Positions 40,714 to 50,603 of a stretch of DNA of 64,000 bases are shown here, piece by piece; within the stretch, counting starts at the first letter, position 1; each line of letters begins with the position of its first letter. The stretch lies in contig NZ_JACJHR010000013.1 of the NCBI RefSeq assembly GCF_014174495.1, positions 1 through 64,000 of the forward strand, read 5' to 3'. The DNA comes from Amycolatopsis echigonensis. Lineage in GTDB: Bacteria; Actinomycetota; Actinomycetes; Mycobacteriales; Pseudonocardiaceae. The position numbers and the translations under genes were made by a program. Under the pieces are notes generated by a model. It had not been told where the DNA came from, made no database searches, and worked only from the letters and a program-made list of their open reading frames with translations.

Positions 40714-41589
40714 ATGGCGATCGCGAACGACCTCCGGGAATTCCTGATGACCCGGCGCGCGAAGATCACGCCCGAACAGGCCGGGCTGATCGCGGGCGGA
40801 CGGCGGCGGGTCAGCGGCCTGCGCCGTGAGGAAGTCGCGCGGCTGGCCGGGGTCAGCACCGAGTACTACGTGCAGATCGAACGCGGCCGGGTGTCCGGCG
40901 TTTCCGACGAAGTCCTGCACGCCGTCGCCACCGCGCTGCAGCTGGACGACACCGAGACCGCGCATCTGTTCGACCTCGCCCGCGCCGCCGGGAAACGTGC
41001 CGGACCGGGCCGCACGGTCCGTCAGCCGGTGCCCGAAGGAGTCCAGGCCCTGCTCGATTCGATGGTCAACGCCCCCGCGATCGTCCAGAATGGACACCTC
41101 GACCTGGTCGCCGCCAACGCGCTCGGCCGCGCGTTGTACGCCCCCGTCTACGACCACACCCCGCCGAACCTCGCGCGGTTCATCTTCCTGGACGACCACG
41201 CCGAGGAAATCTTCCCCAACTGGCAGAAAGCCGCTGACGACGCGGTCGCGCTGCTGCACGTCGAAGCCGCCCGGTCGCCGTATGCGAAAGCGGTCACGAG
41301 CCTGATCGGCGACCTCGCGACCCGCAGCGAGGCATTCCGCACCCGATGGGCCGCCCACGACGTCAAAGCCCACCAGCGCGGCACGAAACTGTTCCGCCAC
41401 CCGGTCGTCGGCGAACTGACTTTGCGCTTCGAAGGCCTGGCGGTCACCAGCGCGCCGGGGCTGACGATGATCGGCTACACCGCGGAGGCCGGTTCGGCGT
41501 CGGCGGAAGCGCTGCAGCTGTTGTCGAGCTGGATCACCGCACCCGGCACGGAGGTCCGTGCCGCGGAAGAAAAACGGCTGGCCGACTGA
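40714..41589 (+). CDS. HTH regulator with MmyB-like ligand domain
   Basis: 291 aa. An XRE-type HTH at the N-terminus (SGLRREEVARLAGVSTEYYVQIERGR) is followed by a long C-terminal domain with NGHLDLVAANALGRALY and LRFEGLAV, typical of MmyB-like actinomycete regulators. These often repress a divergent gene for a hydrolase or reductase. It is divergent from the hydrolase at 39656-40579, which is its likely target. ATG at 40714 has no clear ribosome-binding site. A TACCCT at 40702-40707 lies so close that the message may be leaderless. Confidence 0.82.
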   Translation: MAIANDLREFLMTRRAKITPEQAGLIAGGRRRVSGLRREEVARLAGVSTEYYVQIERGRVSGVSDEVLHAVATALQLDDTETAHLFDLARAAGKRAGPGRTVRQPVPEGVQALLDSMVNAPAIVQNGHLDLVAANALGRALYAPVYDHTPPNLARFIFLDDHAEEIFPNWQKAADDAVALLHVEAARSPYAKAVTSLIGDLATRSEAFRTRWAAHDVKAHQRGTKLFRHPVVGELTLRFEGLAVTSAPGLTMIGYTAEAGSASAEALQLLSSWITAPGTEVRAAEEKRLAD

Positions 41590-41602
41590 CTCGCTCGCCT
41601 GG

Positions 41603-42280
41603 TCAGCGGTTCCAGAATCCTTGCTTCTCCAGCAAAGCCACCGCGCGCTCGCCGGCGTCCGCGAGGTGTTTCTCCACCAGCGTGCGCGCCCGGGCCGCTG
41701 AGCGCGCGGACAGGGCGTCCAGGATCAGCCGGTGGTCGTCCCGTGCCTTGTCCGGCCAGTCCTCGTGCGCCTCGTAAAACCCGTGCGACACGGTCTTGGA
41801 CAGCATGCCGAGAAGGGACAGGAGCCGGCGCGAATCGGCGGCGTAGTTGATCCTCCGGTGGAACTCGAAGTTCAGCCGTTCCTGTTCGGCGCGGTCGGCC
41901 GCGCTCTCCATCCGGTCCGCCAGATCGTGCAGCGCCTGCAGGCTTTCCGGCGAAAGGTTCTTCGCCGCGCGTTCCGCGGCCAGCCCGGACACGACGCCGA
42001 ACACGCGGTAGTGGTCCCGGATGTCGTCGCGCGTCATCCGGGCGACGAACGCGCCCCGGCGGGCGATGTGCTCCACCACGCCTTCGTGGTCGAGGGTGAT
42101 CAGCGCTTCGCGGATGGGCAGTTTGCTGATGCCGAGTTCGTCGGCGAGCGCTTCCTGGTCGATCTTCGCGCCGGCCCGCAGCTGGCCGGAGAAGACCCGC
42201 CGCCGGATTTCCTGCGCGGCCATCGCCTTGAGGTTCGCCGGGCCGGTGCGGCGCGGTCCGGCACTCGCGGTTTCGGGCAT
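41603..42280 (-). CDS. GntR-family regulator (FCD type)
   Basis: 225 aa. The N-terminal winged HTH has LKAMAAQEIRRRVFSGQL and ADELGISKLPIREALITL. The C-terminal FCD domain is helical and shows the metal or ligand residues of the group (LNFEFHRRINYAA, HRLILDAL). I prefer the ATG at 42280 (MPETAS), as GAAGG is then correctly spaced. It is divergent from the ten-gene operon at 42510-52548 and likely represses it. The palindrome at 42464-42483 is a candidate site. FCD regulators usually respond to organic acids. Confidence 0.87.
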   Translation of the reverse strand: MPETASAGPRRTGPANLKAMAAQEIRRRVFSGQLRAGAKIDQEALADELGISKLPIREALITLDHEGVVEHIARRGAFVARMTRDDIRDHYRVFGVVSGLAAERAAKNLSPESLQALHDLADRMESAADRAEQERLNFEFHRRINYAADSRRLLSLLGMLSKTVSHGFYEAHEDWPDKARDDHRLILDALSARSAARARTLVEKHLADAGERAVALLEKQGFWNR

Positions 42281-42463
42281 CGCCACGACCTTCTCCCATC
42301 CCTGCGTCGGCGGCGGTATCGGATGAAGTATTACACGGCCGTGGGGCGCTCAGGCTGCCGCGGCGTCTCCGCCGAGAGGGCCCGCCGCTGCCCAAACTGC
42401 GGTCTGACCTGGAGATTTTCCCGCTCTGGAGGTCGCCCGGCAGTGTGAGGCATTCGATGATTT

Positions 42464-42483
42464 CTGATAAAGTATTTTCTCAG
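42464..42483. promoter_or_regulatory. Candidate GntR operator
   Basis: CTGATAAAGTATTTTCTCAG is a 20-bp imperfect palindrome (8 of 10 pairs) ending 26 bases before the first gene of the plus-strand operon. It is one of two AT-rich spots in the 229-bp divergent region; the other, GAAGTATTACA near 42325, shares AAGTATT with it. Confidence 0.5.
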
Positions 42484-42509
42484 CGGGCCGTCTGGGTCAT
42501 AGTGGGGGC

Positions 42510-43679
42510 ATGGCAGCAGCGGTTACCCCCGAGGACTTCCGGCCGATCCTGGAGCTGGTGCGCGACTTCGTCCGGGCGAAGGTCGTTCCGCGCGAGCAGG
42601 AGATCATGGACGGCAACGCCATCCCGGACGATCTGCGCGCGCAGGCCGCCGAGATGGGCCTGTTCGGCTACGCGATTCCGCAGGAGTGGGGCGGGCTCGG
42701 GCTCGACCTGACCCAGGACGTCGAACTCGCGATGGAGTTCGGCTATACGTCGCTGGCGCTGCGGTCGATGTTCGGCACGAACAACGGCATCGCCGGACAG
42801 GTGCTGGTCGGCTTCGGCACCGAGGACCAGAAAAAACAGTGGCTGGAGCGCATCGCCTCGGGCGAGGTCGTCGCGTCGTTCGCGCTGACCGAGCCGGGCG
42901 CCGGGTCCAATCCCGCCGGGCTGCGCACCAAGGCCGTGCGCGACGGGGACGACTGGGTGATCGACGGGCAGAAACGGTTCATCACCAACGCGCCGATCGC
43001 GGATCTCTTCGTCGTCTTCGCGCGCACCCGTCCCGCGGACGACTCCGGGCCCGGGATCGCGGTCTTCCTCGTGCCCGCGGACACGCCTGGCCTGGAGGTC
43101 GGGCCCAAGGACAAGAAGATGGGCCAGGAAGGCGCCTGGACCGCGGACGTCACGTTCAGCAACGTCCGGGTGCCCGCCTCCGCGCTCGTCGGCGGGAACG
43201 AGGACGCCGGGTACCGCGCCGCGATGACGTCGCTCGCCCGCGGCCGGGTCCACATCGCCGCGCTGGCCGTCGGGTCCGCGCAGCGTGCGTTGGACGAGTC
43301 CGTCGCGTACGCCGCTTCGGCGACGCAGGGCGGTCAGCCGATCGGCGATTTCCAGCTGGTGCAAGCAATGCTGGCGGACCAGCAGACCGGCGTGATGGCC
43401 GGACGGGCGCTGGTTCGCGAGACCGCGGCGCGCTACGTGTCCGGCGAGGACCGCCGGATCGGGCCGTCGGCCGCGAAGCTGTACTGCACGGAGATGGCGG
43501 GCAAGGTCGCCGATCTCGCGGTGCAGATCCACGGCGGCACCGGGTACATGCGGGACGTGCCGGTCGAGCGGATCTACCGCGACATCCGGCTGCTGCGGCT
43601 TTACGAGGGCACCAGCGAAATCCAGCGCCTGATCATCGGCGGCGGGCTGGTCCGCCAAGCGAAGAAGGCGCAAAAATGA
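42510..43679 (+). CDS. Acyl-CoA dehydrogenase
   Basis: 389 aa. Complete family features: FALTEPGAGSNPAG, WVIDGQKRFITNAP, IHGGTGYMRDVPVERI, and the C-terminal RLYEGTSEIQRLIIGGG with the catalytic Glu in YEGT. It starts the ten-gene operon; GTGGGGGC precedes the ATG. It could dehydrogenate a short branched or dicarboxylyl-CoA such as methylsuccinyl- or glutaryl-type, given the mesaconyl-CoA enzymes downstream. That substrate is inference. Its stop overlaps the CitE start (ATGA). Confidence 0.9.
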   Translation: MAAAVTPEDFRPILELVRDFVRAKVVPREQEIMDGNAIPDDLRAQAAEMGLFGYAIPQEWGGLGLDLTQDVELAMEFGYTSLALRSMFGTNNGIAGQVLVGFGTEDQKKQWLERIASGEVVASFALTEPGAGSNPAGLRTKAVRDGDDWVIDGQKRFITNAPIADLFVVFARTRPADDSGPGIAVFLVPADTPGLEVGPKDKKMGQEGAWTADVTFSNVRVPASALVGGNEDAGYRAAMTSLARGRVHIAALAVGSAQRALDESVAYAASATQGGQPIGDFQLVQAMLADQQTGVMAGRALVRETAARYVSGEDRRIGPSAAKLYCTEMAGKVADLAVQIHGGTGYMRDVPVERIYRDIRLLRLYEGTSEIQRLIIGGGLVRQAKKAQK

Positions 43680-44506
43680 CGAGCCGCGCGGCTACGCGGG
43701 CACGGGAAGCGGCGACCCTCCTGTTCGTCCCGGGCGACCGGCCGGAACGCTTCGGCAAGGCGATGGCCGCCGGGCCGAGCCTGGTGGTGCTCGATCTGGA
43801 GGACGCCGTCGCGCCGGACCGCAAGGAGTACGCGCGGGAACAGGTCGTCGCGTGGCTCGAGGAGAACCCCGAGTGCGCGGTGCGGGTAAACGCCGCCGGC
43901 ACCGCCTGGCACGACGAAGACCTCGCCGTGCTCAGGCGGCGCCGGTGCACCGTGATGCTGCCGAAGGCCGAACCGGCGACCACACGCGCGGCGGGCGAAC
44001 AACTCGGCGTGCTGCCGGTCGTGATCGCGCTGGTCGAAACCGCGCGGGGCGTCCTGGACGCGCGGGAGACCGCGACCGTCCCGAACGTGCAGCGCCTCGC
44101 GTTCGGCAGCTTCGATCTCGCCGCGGAACTGGGTGCCGACCCGGCCGACCGGGACGCGTTCGTCGCCGCGCGGGGCGCGCTCGTGCTCGCCTCCGCCGCG
44201 GCCGGGCTGCCCGGTCCGATCGACGGCGTCACCGCGGATCTGGACAACGAGGCACACCTCACCGACGAAGTCCACTACGCACGGCGGCTCGGGTTCGCCG
44301 GAAAGCTGTGCGTGCACCCGAAACAGGTACCCGTCGCCGCGGCGGCGCTGCGGCCGTCACGCGAGGAAGTCCGCTGGGCGCAGTCGATTCTCGACGCCGC
44401 CGACGCGGGCGGCGCGGTCGCGGTGGGCGGGCAGATGGTCGACAAGCCGGTGCTGGAGCGCGCCCAGCGCGTCCTCCGGCAGGCACGAGAAGGGAACGGG
44501 CGATGA
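43676..44506 (+). CDS. CitE-type lyase, candidate citramalyl-CoA lyase
   Basis: 276 aa, HpcH/HpaI aldolase/citrate lyase beta family. Motifs are LLFVPGDRPERFGKA, VVLDLEDAVAPDRK, VRVNAAGTAWHDED, and the metal-binding Glu in ALVETARGVLDA followed by FGSFDLAAELG. Single-domain CitE-like enzymes split malyl-, citramalyl- or HMG-like CoA esters. With the isomerase at 51409 and hydratase at 46396, (S)-citramalyl-CoA cleavage to acetyl-CoA and pyruvate is the best guess. It overlaps both neighbours (ATGA on each side). Confidence 0.8.
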   Translation: MTSRAATRAREAATLLFVPGDRPERFGKAMAAGPSLVVLDLEDAVAPDRKEYAREQVVAWLEENPECAVRVNAAGTAWHDEDLAVLRRRRCTVMLPKAEPATTRAAGEQLGVLPVVIALVETARGVLDARETATVPNVQRLAFGSFDLAAELGADPADRDAFVAARGALVLASAAAGLPGPIDGVTADLDNEAHLTDEVHYARRLGFAGKLCVHPKQVPVAAAALRPSREEVRWAQSILDAADAGGAVAVGGQMVDKPVLERAQRVLRQAREGNGR

Positions 44507-45651
44507 CGCTCACCGACGACGAACAGCAGATGGTCGCCCTGGTCGCGGAATTCGTGGACGACCGGGTCCGGCCCCGGGTCCGCGAATTCGAAGCCGACGA
44601 CGTCTATCCGGCCGAGTTCATCGACGAGATGAAGAAACTCGGCTTCTTCGGCCTGCTCGCGCCCGCTGAGTACGGCGGCGTGGACGTCAGCACCGCGTGT
44701 TTCGCCCGGGTCACCGAGGAAGTGGCGCGCGGCTGGATGAGCCTGGCGGGCGCGATCGGCGGGCACTCCGTGATCACCTATCTGATCAAAACCTTCGGCA
44801 CTCCCGAGCAGCGCGAGAAGTACCTGCCCGCGATGGCCGAGGGCCGCATCCGCGCGACCATGGCGCTGACCGAGCCCGGCGGCGGCAGCGACCTGCAGGC
44901 CATGCGCACCCAAGCCGTGCCGACCGACGACGGCTACACGATCACCGGATCCAAGACCTGGATCTCCAACGCCGCCCACTCCGGCCTGATCGGCCTGCTG
45001 TGCATCACCGACCGCGACGCGAAACCCGCGCACCGCGGCATGAGCGTCATCCTCGTCGAGCCCGGCGACGGCCTCACGATCTCCAAGAAGCTGCCGAAGC
45101 TGGGTTACCGCGGCGTCGAGGCCTGCGAGCTGGTGTTCGACGGGCGCGAGGTGCCGAAGGACGCGGTCCTCGGCGGCGAACCGAACCAGGGCTGGTCGCA
45201 CATGATGCGCGGGCTGGAAGTCGGCCGGATCCAGGTTGCGTCGCGCGCGCTCGGCGTCGGGCAGGCCGCGCTGAACGACGCCGTCCGCTACGCCCAGGAA
45301 CGCGAATCCTTCGGGAAGCCGATCTGGAAGCACCAGTCCGTCGGCAACCTGCTGGCCGACATGGCCACGAAGATGCGCGCGGCCCGTCTGCTCACCTTGG
45401 ACGCCGCGGAGAAGCTCGACGCGGGCGTGCGCGCGGACATGGAAGCCGGGATGGCCAAGCTGTTCGCTTCCGAGACCGCGATGCAGGTCGCCCTCGACGC
45501 CATCCGCGTCCACGGCGGCTACGGCTACTCCAAGGAATACGACGTCGAACGCTACTTCCGCGACGCGCCGCTGATGATCGTCGGCGAAGGCACCAACGAA
45601 ATCCAGCGCAACGTCATCGCCGCCCAGCTCGTCGCCCGCAACAAGATCTGA
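44503..45651 (+). CDS. Acyl-CoA dehydrogenase
   Basis: 382 aa. [50 protein letters not shown] and [15 protein letters not shown] give a complete enzyme, with the catalytic Glu in GEGT. ATG at 44503 overlaps the CitE stop. It differs clearly from the dehydrogenase two genes upstream, so the operon probably performs two dehydrogenations on different acyl-CoAs. Confidence 0.9.
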   Translation: MTLTDDEQQMVALVAEFVDDRVRPRVREFEADDVYPAEFIDEMKKLGFFGLLAPAEYGGVDVSTACFARVTEEVARGWMSLAGAIGGHSVITYLIKTFGTPEQREKYLPAMAEGRIRATMALTEPGGGSDLQAMRTQAVPTDDGYTITGSKTWISNAAHSGLIGLLCITDRDAKPAHRGMSVILVEPGDGLTISKKLPKLGYRGVEACELVFDGREVPKDAVLGGEPNQGWSHMMRGLEVGRIQVASRALGVGQAALNDAVRYAQERESFGKPIWKHQSVGNLLADMATKMRAARLLTLDAAEKLDAGVRADMEAGMAKLFASETAMQVALDAIRVHGGYGYSKEYDVERYFRDAPLMIVGEGTNEIQRNVIAAQLVARNKI

Positions 45652-45658
45652 GGACCCC

Positions 45659-46399
45659 ATGGCTCTGCTGACCGACCGGACCGCCGTCATCACCGGTGCC
45701 GCGCAAGGCATCGGGCTCGCCATCGCCGAGCTGTTCGTCGCCGAGGGCGCCCGCGTGGTGATCGGCGACGTCAACGCCGAGGCCGCGGAGAAAGCCGCCG
45801 AAGGACTCGGCGGCGGCGCCGTGGCCCGCGGCGTCCGCTGCGACGTGACCAAGGCGTCCGATGTGGACGCTCTGCTCGCCGCGGCGGACGAGGCGTTCTC
45901 CCCCGTCGACGTGTTCGTCAACAACGCCGGCATCACCCGCGACGCGACCATGCGGACGATGACCGAGGACGAGTTCGACCAGGTCATTTCCGTGCACCTC
46001 AAGGGAACCTGGAACGGCACGCGCAAGGCCGCGGCGATCATGCGCGAACGCAAGAGCGGCGCGATCGTGAACCTGTCGTCGCTCTCGGGCAAGGTCGGCA
46101 TGGTCGGCCAGACGAACTACTCCGCGGCCAAGGCCGGGATCGTCGGCCTGACCAAGGCCGCGGCGAAGGAGATGGCGCACCACGGCGTCCGGGTCAACGC
46201 GATCCAGCCCGGGCTCATCCGCACCGCGATGACCGAGGCCATGCCGCAGAAGGCGTGGGACCAGAAGATGGCCGAGATCCCGATGCGCCGCGCTGGAGAG
46301 GTCAGCGAAATCGCTTCGGTGGCGCTGTTCCTCGCGTCCGACCTGTCGTCGTACATGACCGGCACGGTGCTCGAGGTGACCGGCGGACGGTTCATGTGA
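45659..46399 (+). CDS. FabG-like short-chain dehydrogenase
   Basis: 246 aa, the standard FabG length. [12 protein letters not shown] for the cofactor, [11 protein letters not shown], catalytic Ser in [10 protein letters not shown], and YSAAK for Tyr and Lys. Asp in VVIGDVNAE suggests NAD. It would oxidise a 3-hydroxyacyl-CoA to the 3-ketoacyl-CoA that the thiolase at 47252 cleaves. ATG at 45659, eight bases after the dehydrogenase; its stop overlaps the hydratase start. Confidence 0.9.
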   Translation: MALLTDRTAVITGAAQGIGLAIAELFVAEGARVVIGDVNAEAAEKAAEGLGGGAVARGVRCDVTKASDVDALLAAADEAFSPVDVFVNNAGITRDATMRTMTEDEFDQVISVHLKGTWNGTRKAAAIMRERKSGAIVNLSSLSGKVGMVGQTNYSAAKAGIVGLTKAAAKEMAHHGVRVNAIQPGLIRTAMTEAMPQKAWDQKMAEIPMRRAGEVSEIASVALFLASDLSSYMTGTVLEVTGGRFM

Positions 46400-47259
46400 C
46401 CGGCTGGGAACCGCACGCCGTCACGACCGCGGAGCTGGTGGACCCGGCCCCGGTCGCGGCGCTGGCCGCGCTCTTCGACAACGGGCTGCCCGCGCCGCGG
46501 CCGGGCGACGGCCTGCCGCCGCTGTGGCACTGGGTCGCGCTCCCCCGCTGGCCGGTCTCCTCGGAACTCGGCTCCGACGGGCATCCGGCGCGCGGGACGT
46601 TCTTGCCGCCGATCGACCTGCCGCGGCGGATGTTCGCCGGCGGCGAGGTGACCGTGCACCGGCCGCCGAAGATCGGCGAGACGGTGACCCGTCGTTCCAT
46701 AGTGGACTCGGTGACGGAGAAATCCGGCCGCTCCGGGCAGCTGGTGATCGTCGTCGTGCGGTCCGTTCTGTCCGGTGTGGACGGTGCACCGCTCGTCGAG
46801 GAACGGCAGGACCTCATCTACCGCGAAGCGGGCGCGACCACCTCCGAAGCACCGGTCCAGCCCGCCGAGCTGGCAGGCGCTCCCTTCCGTCGCCGCGAGG
46901 ACGGCTGGGACTTCGCCACCGATCCCACCCTGCTGATGCGCTTCTCCGCGGCCACCGCGAACGCGCACCGCATCCACTACGACTGGCCGTATGCGACCCG
47001 CGTCGAGGGCTACCCCGGCCTGGTCGTGCACGGGCCGCTGATGTCGCTGGCCCTGGCCGAGGTGCTGCGCCTGGACTCCCCCGGCGCGCGGGTGACCCGG
47101 CTGGCGCACCGCAACCTGGCCCCGCTGTTCTGCGGCCAGCCCGCACGGCTGCACACCGAGCCCCGTCCCGGCGGCGCGACCCTGACCCTCGTCGGGGACG
47201 CCGGGCCGCGCACCAGCCTCGAAGCCGACTATCACGAGGAAGGCACTCCCCATGCGTGA
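46396..47259 (+). CDS. meh: Double hot-dog hydratase, candidate mesaconyl-C4-CoA hydratase
   Basis: 287 aa with two hot-dog domains. The N-terminal half is FAS1-like, with [19 protein letters not shown] and [11 protein letters not shown]. The C-terminal MaoC-like half has [18 protein letters not shown] and [11 protein letters not shown]. This pattern is that of mesaconyl-C4-CoA (3-methylfumaryl-CoA) hydratase and itaconyl-CoA hydratase. It would make (S)-citramalyl-CoA for the CitE-type lyase. GTG at 46396 overlaps the SDR stop (GTGA), and the thiolase start lies inside its end. Confidence 0.78.
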   Translation: MTGWEPHAVTTAELVDPAPVAALAALFDNGLPAPRPGDGLPPLWHWVALPRWPVSSELGSDGHPARGTFLPPIDLPRRMFAGGEVTVHRPPKIGETVTRRSIVDSVTEKSGRSGQLVIVVVRSVLSGVDGAPLVEERQDLIYREAGATTSEAPVQPAELAGAPFRRREDGWDFATDPTLLMRFSAATANAHRIHYDWPYATRVEGYPGLVVHGPLMSLALAEVLRLDSPGARVTRLAHRNLAPLFCGQPARLHTEPRPGGATLTLVGDAGPRTSLEADYHEEGTPHA

Positions 47260-48466
47260 CGCCGTCATCTGCGAACCTGTCCGCACCCCGATCGGCCGCT
47301 TCGGCGGTTCGCTCAAGAGCGTGCCCGCCGCCGACCTCGGCACGGTCGCGTTGAAGGGCCTGCTGGAGCGCACCGGTCTGCCCGCCGACGCGATCGACGA
47401 CGTCATCCTCGGCCACTGCTACCCCAGCGCCGAAGCCCCCGCCATCGGCCGCGTCGTCGCGCTCGACGCCGGGCTGCCGGTCACCGTGCCCGGCATGCAG
47501 GTCGACCGCCGCTGCGGTTCCGGGCTGCAGTCGGTGCTGCTGGCCGCGCTGCAGGTGCAGGCGGGAGCGAGCGAGCTGATCGTCGCGGGCGGTGCGGAAA
47601 GCATGTCCAACACCGTCTTCTACGCCAACGACATGCGCTGGGGCGCCACCGGCGCGGGCGTGATGCTGCACGATTCGCTGACCCGCGGCCGCCAGACCCC
47701 CGGCGGCAAGCACTACCCGGTGCCGGGCGGCATGCTGGAGACCGCGGAGAACCTGCGGCGGCAGTACGGCATCAGCCGCGAGGAGCAGGACCGGCTCGCC
47801 GCGACGTCGCACCAGCGCGCGGTCGCCGCGCAGCAGTCCGGCGTGTTCGCCGAGGAGATCATCCCGGTGCCGGTGGAGACGCGGAAGGGCACGGTCGTCG
47901 TGGACACCGACGAGCACCCGCGCCCGGACACGACCGTCGAGACCCTCGCGAAGCTGAAGCCGGTGCTGGGCAAGCAGGATCCGGAGGCGACGGTCACCGC
48001 GGGCAACGCGAGCGGCCAGAACGACGCCGCCGCGGTGTGCGTCGTGACCACCCGCGAACGCGCCGCCGAGCTGGGCCTTCGCCCGCTCGTGCGGCTGGTC
48101 TCGCACGGCGTGGCCGGGGTCGAGCCGAAGGTGATGGGCATCGGTCCGGTGCCCGCCTCCGCGGTCGCGCTGGAGCGCGCCGGGCTGAAGATCTCCGACA
48201 TCGACCTGATCGAACTCAACGAGGCGTTCGCGGCGCAGGCGCTGGCCTGCACCCGCGAATGGGGCTTCGGCGAGTCCGATTTCGACCGGCTCAACGTGCA
48301 CGGTTCCGGGATCTCGCTGGGCCATCCGGTCGGCGCGACCGGCACCCGGATCCTCGCCACCATGGCGCGGGAAATGCAGCGCCGCGAGGCCCGGTACGGG
48401 CTCGAGACGATGTGCATCGGCGGCGGGCAGGGCCTGGCCGCGGTGTTCGAGCGGGTGTCGGAATGA
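47252..48466 (+). CDS. Acetyl-CoA acyltransferase (thiolase)
   Basis: 404 aa. All catalytic residues are present: Cys in VDRRCGSGLQS, His-bearing NEAFAAQAL region, His in SLGHPVGATG, and second Cys in CIGGGQG. It would cleave a 3-ketoacyl-CoA with CoA. It contrasts with the thiolase-fold protein at 7497-8723, which lacks these residues. ATG at 47252 overlaps the preceding gene by eight bases, and its stop overlaps the MaoC start. Confidence 0.92.
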   Translation: MRDAVICEPVRTPIGRFGGSLKSVPAADLGTVALKGLLERTGLPADAIDDVILGHCYPSAEAPAIGRVVALDAGLPVTVPGMQVDRRCGSGLQSVLLAALQVQAGASELIVAGGAESMSNTVFYANDMRWGATGAGVMLHDSLTRGRQTPGGKHYPVPGGMLETAENLRRQYGISREEQDRLAATSHQRAVAAQQSGVFAEEIIPVPVETRKGTVVVDTDEHPRPDTTVETLAKLKPVLGKQDPEATVTAGNASGQNDAAAVCVVTTRERAAELGLRPLVRLVSHGVAGVEPKVMGIGPVPASAVALERAGLKISDIDLIELNEAFAAQALACTREWGFGESDFDRLNVHGSGISLGHPVGATGTRILATMAREMQRREARYGLETMCIGGGQGLAAVFERVSE

Positions 48467-48918
48467 GCCGGGTCTTCGCTTCGGCCGACGAGGTCCGGGC
48501 GGCGATCGGCGAGGAGATCGGGCCGACCGAATGGTTCGCCGTCGACCAGGCGCGGATCGACGCGTTCGCCGAAGCCACCGGAGACCGCCAGTGGATCCAC
48601 ACCGATCCCAAGCGGGCCGCGAAAGGCCCGTTCGGATCGACCATCGCGCACGGTTTCCTCACCCTGTCGCTGATCCCGTACTTCAGCGCGCAGCTGGTCC
48701 GGCTCGACTTCGGGTCCGCACGGATCAACTACGGGCTGGGCAAGGTCCGTTTTCCGGCCCCGGTTCCGGTCGGGTCCCGGCTGCGCGCCCGTGCGACGTT
48801 CGCCGAGGTGAAGGACGGCGCCGCCGGGGTCACCGTCACCACGCGGTACACGGTGGAACTCGAAGGCGCGGAGAAACCGGCGTGTGTCGCCGAAACTTTG
48901 GTGGTCGTGGCCGGATGA
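48463..48918 (+). CDS. MaoC-like (R)-specific enoyl-CoA hydratase
   Basis: 151 aa. The signature ATGDRQWIHTDPKRA retains Asp and His, so it should be an active hydratase-2, unlike the MaoC at 8720-9226. GSTIAHGFLTLSLIP and YGLGKVRFPAPVPVG follow as usual. It could hydrate an enoyl-CoA for the FabG/thiolase steps. ATG at 48463 overlaps the thiolase stop, and its own stop overlaps the CoA-transferase start. Confidence 0.88.
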   Translation: MSRVFASADEVRAAIGEEIGPTEWFAVDQARIDAFAEATGDRQWIHTDPKRAAKGPFGSTIAHGFLTLSLIPYFSAQLVRLDFGSARINYGLGKVRFPAPVPVGSRLRARATFAEVKDGAAGVTVTTRYTVELEGAEKPACVAETLVVVAG

Positions 48919-50603
48919 CCGAGTTCTGCCGTCTGGACGAGGCGGTCTCCCGTTACGTCCGCGAGGGAGACGCGCTGCACGTCATCCTGGGGCACAGCCG
49001 CTGGAGCGCGCTCGTCCGCGAAATCGCGCGGCAGCATTGGCAGCGGCCGTCGCGGTTCACGCTGATCATGGCCAGCCTGTCGTCGCTCGGGGCGGTGCTG
49101 TTCCGTTCCGGGTGCCTGGAGAAGGTCGTGACTGTCTACTCGGGAGACTCGTTTCCCGTGTTCACGCCGAATCCGGTGTTCCAGCGGTCCTATGCGGACG
49201 GTTCAGTCGAGGTCGAGAACTGGTCGTTCCTGAGCTACATCCAGGGTCTGCGCGCCGCTGCGACCGGCGTGCCCGCGGTGGTCACCGGCTCGGTGCGCGA
49301 TTCTTCGATGGCCGACAACCCTGGCTACGCGGAGGTCGACACGCCGTTCGGCCGCGTCGGCCTGGTCGCTCCGCTCACGCCGGATGTCGCGATCCTGCAC
49401 GCCGCGGTCGCCGACCGGCAGGGCAATCTGGCCGTCGCGCCGCCGATGTTCGAGGGCTCGATCGGCGCGTTCGCCGCGCGGCGCGGAGTGCTGGCGACCG
49501 TCGAGAGAGTCGTGGACGACCTGCGTCCGTGGTCTTCGTTCGTCCGCGTTCCGGCGCACCGGGTGCTGGCCGTGGTCGAGGCTCCGTTCGGCGCGCATCC
49601 CGGCGGCGTCTTCCCCGGCACCGAGGGCGCGCAACTGCCGGTGGACGGTTATGCCGAGGACGTCGAGTTCTGGATCGCGGCGCGGGAAGCCAGCCGTTCG
49701 GCGGATTTTGACGACTGGATCCGCGAGTGGATCCTCCTCGACCACGACGCTTACCTGGCCAAACTCGGCGAAGCGCGGCTTACCGCGTTGAGCCGCACGC
49801 TGGGCCAGCCGACGCCGCCGACCGGCCGCGGCGAGCACACCGGGCCGGTGACCCGTCCGGAACGCGCGGCGACCTGGCTCGCCGCGCTGGTCCGGTCGCG
49901 GATCGCCGAAACCGGAGCCGACGGGGTGCTGGCCGGAGCCGGGCTGGCGAACCTCGCCGCCTGGGTGGCCGTCGAACAGGCGAAGGCCGACGGGCACGAC
50001 GTCGCGCTGGCGGCTGAACTCGGCCTCTGGGACTACACACCGACGCCCGGTGACCCGTTCATCTTCAGCTTCGCGAACTTCCCGTCATCCTCGATGCTGC
50101 TCGACACTGAGCAGGCACTGGGGAATCTGGTGAACGGCCCGGCGACGCGGTCGATCGCCTGCGTCGGAGCGGCGGAAATCGACCGGCAGGGCAACATCAA
50201 CACGACCCGCATCGAGGGCGGTCCGTACCTCGTCGGTTCGGGCGGCGGGAACGACGTCGTGACCGGGGCCGACGAGACGTACGTCGTCGGCACCATGAGC
50301 CCGCGGCGGTTCATCGAGAAATGCAGCTACGTCACCAGTCCCGGCGCGAGGGTCCGGGCGGTGGTCACCGATCTCGGCATTCTGAGCCGACGCGACGGCG
50401 AGCTGGTGCTCGCCGCGATCGCGCCCGGACCGGAGCCGCTGGCCGAACGCGTCGAGCACGTCCGATCGCAGTGCGGCTGGGACCTCACCGTCGCGGACGA
50501 CCTGCGCGAACTGCCCGAGGTGACCTCGGAGGACGTCCAGCAGCTGCGGAAATACGACCGTGAGGGCTTGTTCCTCGGCGACGGCAGGAAAGGAGCGGCA
50601 TGA
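48915..50603 (+). CDS. Fused alpha-beta family I CoA-transferase (GCT/IpdAB-like)
   Basis: 562 aa, long enough for both subunits of a glutaconate-type transferase in one chain. The first half (to about residue 290) has the alpha landmarks [14 protein letters not shown] and [19 protein letters not shown], close to IpdA-type proteins. The second half has the beta landmarks [25 protein letters not shown] and GSGGGNDVV. It either transfers CoA to an acid (glutaconate or itaconate type) or, like IpdAB, acts as a ring-opening hydrolase. ATG at 48915 overlaps the MaoC stop. Confidence 0.78.
   Translation: MTEFCRLDEAVSRYVREGDALHVILGHSRWSALVREIARQHWQRPSRFTLIMASLSSLGAVLFRSGCLEKVVTVYSGDSFPVFTPNPVFQRSYADGSVEVENWSFLSYIQGLRAAATGVPAVVTGSVRDSSMADNPGYAEVDTPFGRVGLVAPLTPDVAILHAAVADRQGNLAVAPPMFEGSIGAFAARRGVLATVERVVDDLRPWSSFVRVPAHRVLAVVEAPFGAHPGGVFPGTEGAQLPVDGYAEDVEFWIAAREASRSADFDDWIREWILLDHDAYLAKLGEARLTALSRTLGQPTPPTGRGEHTGPVTRPERAATWLAALVRSRIAETGADGVLAGAGLANLAAWVAVEQAKADGHDVALAAELGLWDYTPTPGDPFIFSFANFPSSSMLLDTEQALGNLVNGPATRSIACVGAAEIDRQGNINTTRIEGGPYLVGSGGGNDVVTGADETYVVGTMSPRRFIEKCSYVTSPGARVRAVVTDLGILSRRDGELVLAAIAPGPEPLAERVEHVRSQCGWDLTVADDLRELPEVTSEDVQQLRKYDREGLFLGDGRKGAA

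Noticed and set aside
47252..48466. This thiolase as another residue-less member like the one at 7497-8723.
   Set aside because: Cys, His and second Cys motifs are all present.
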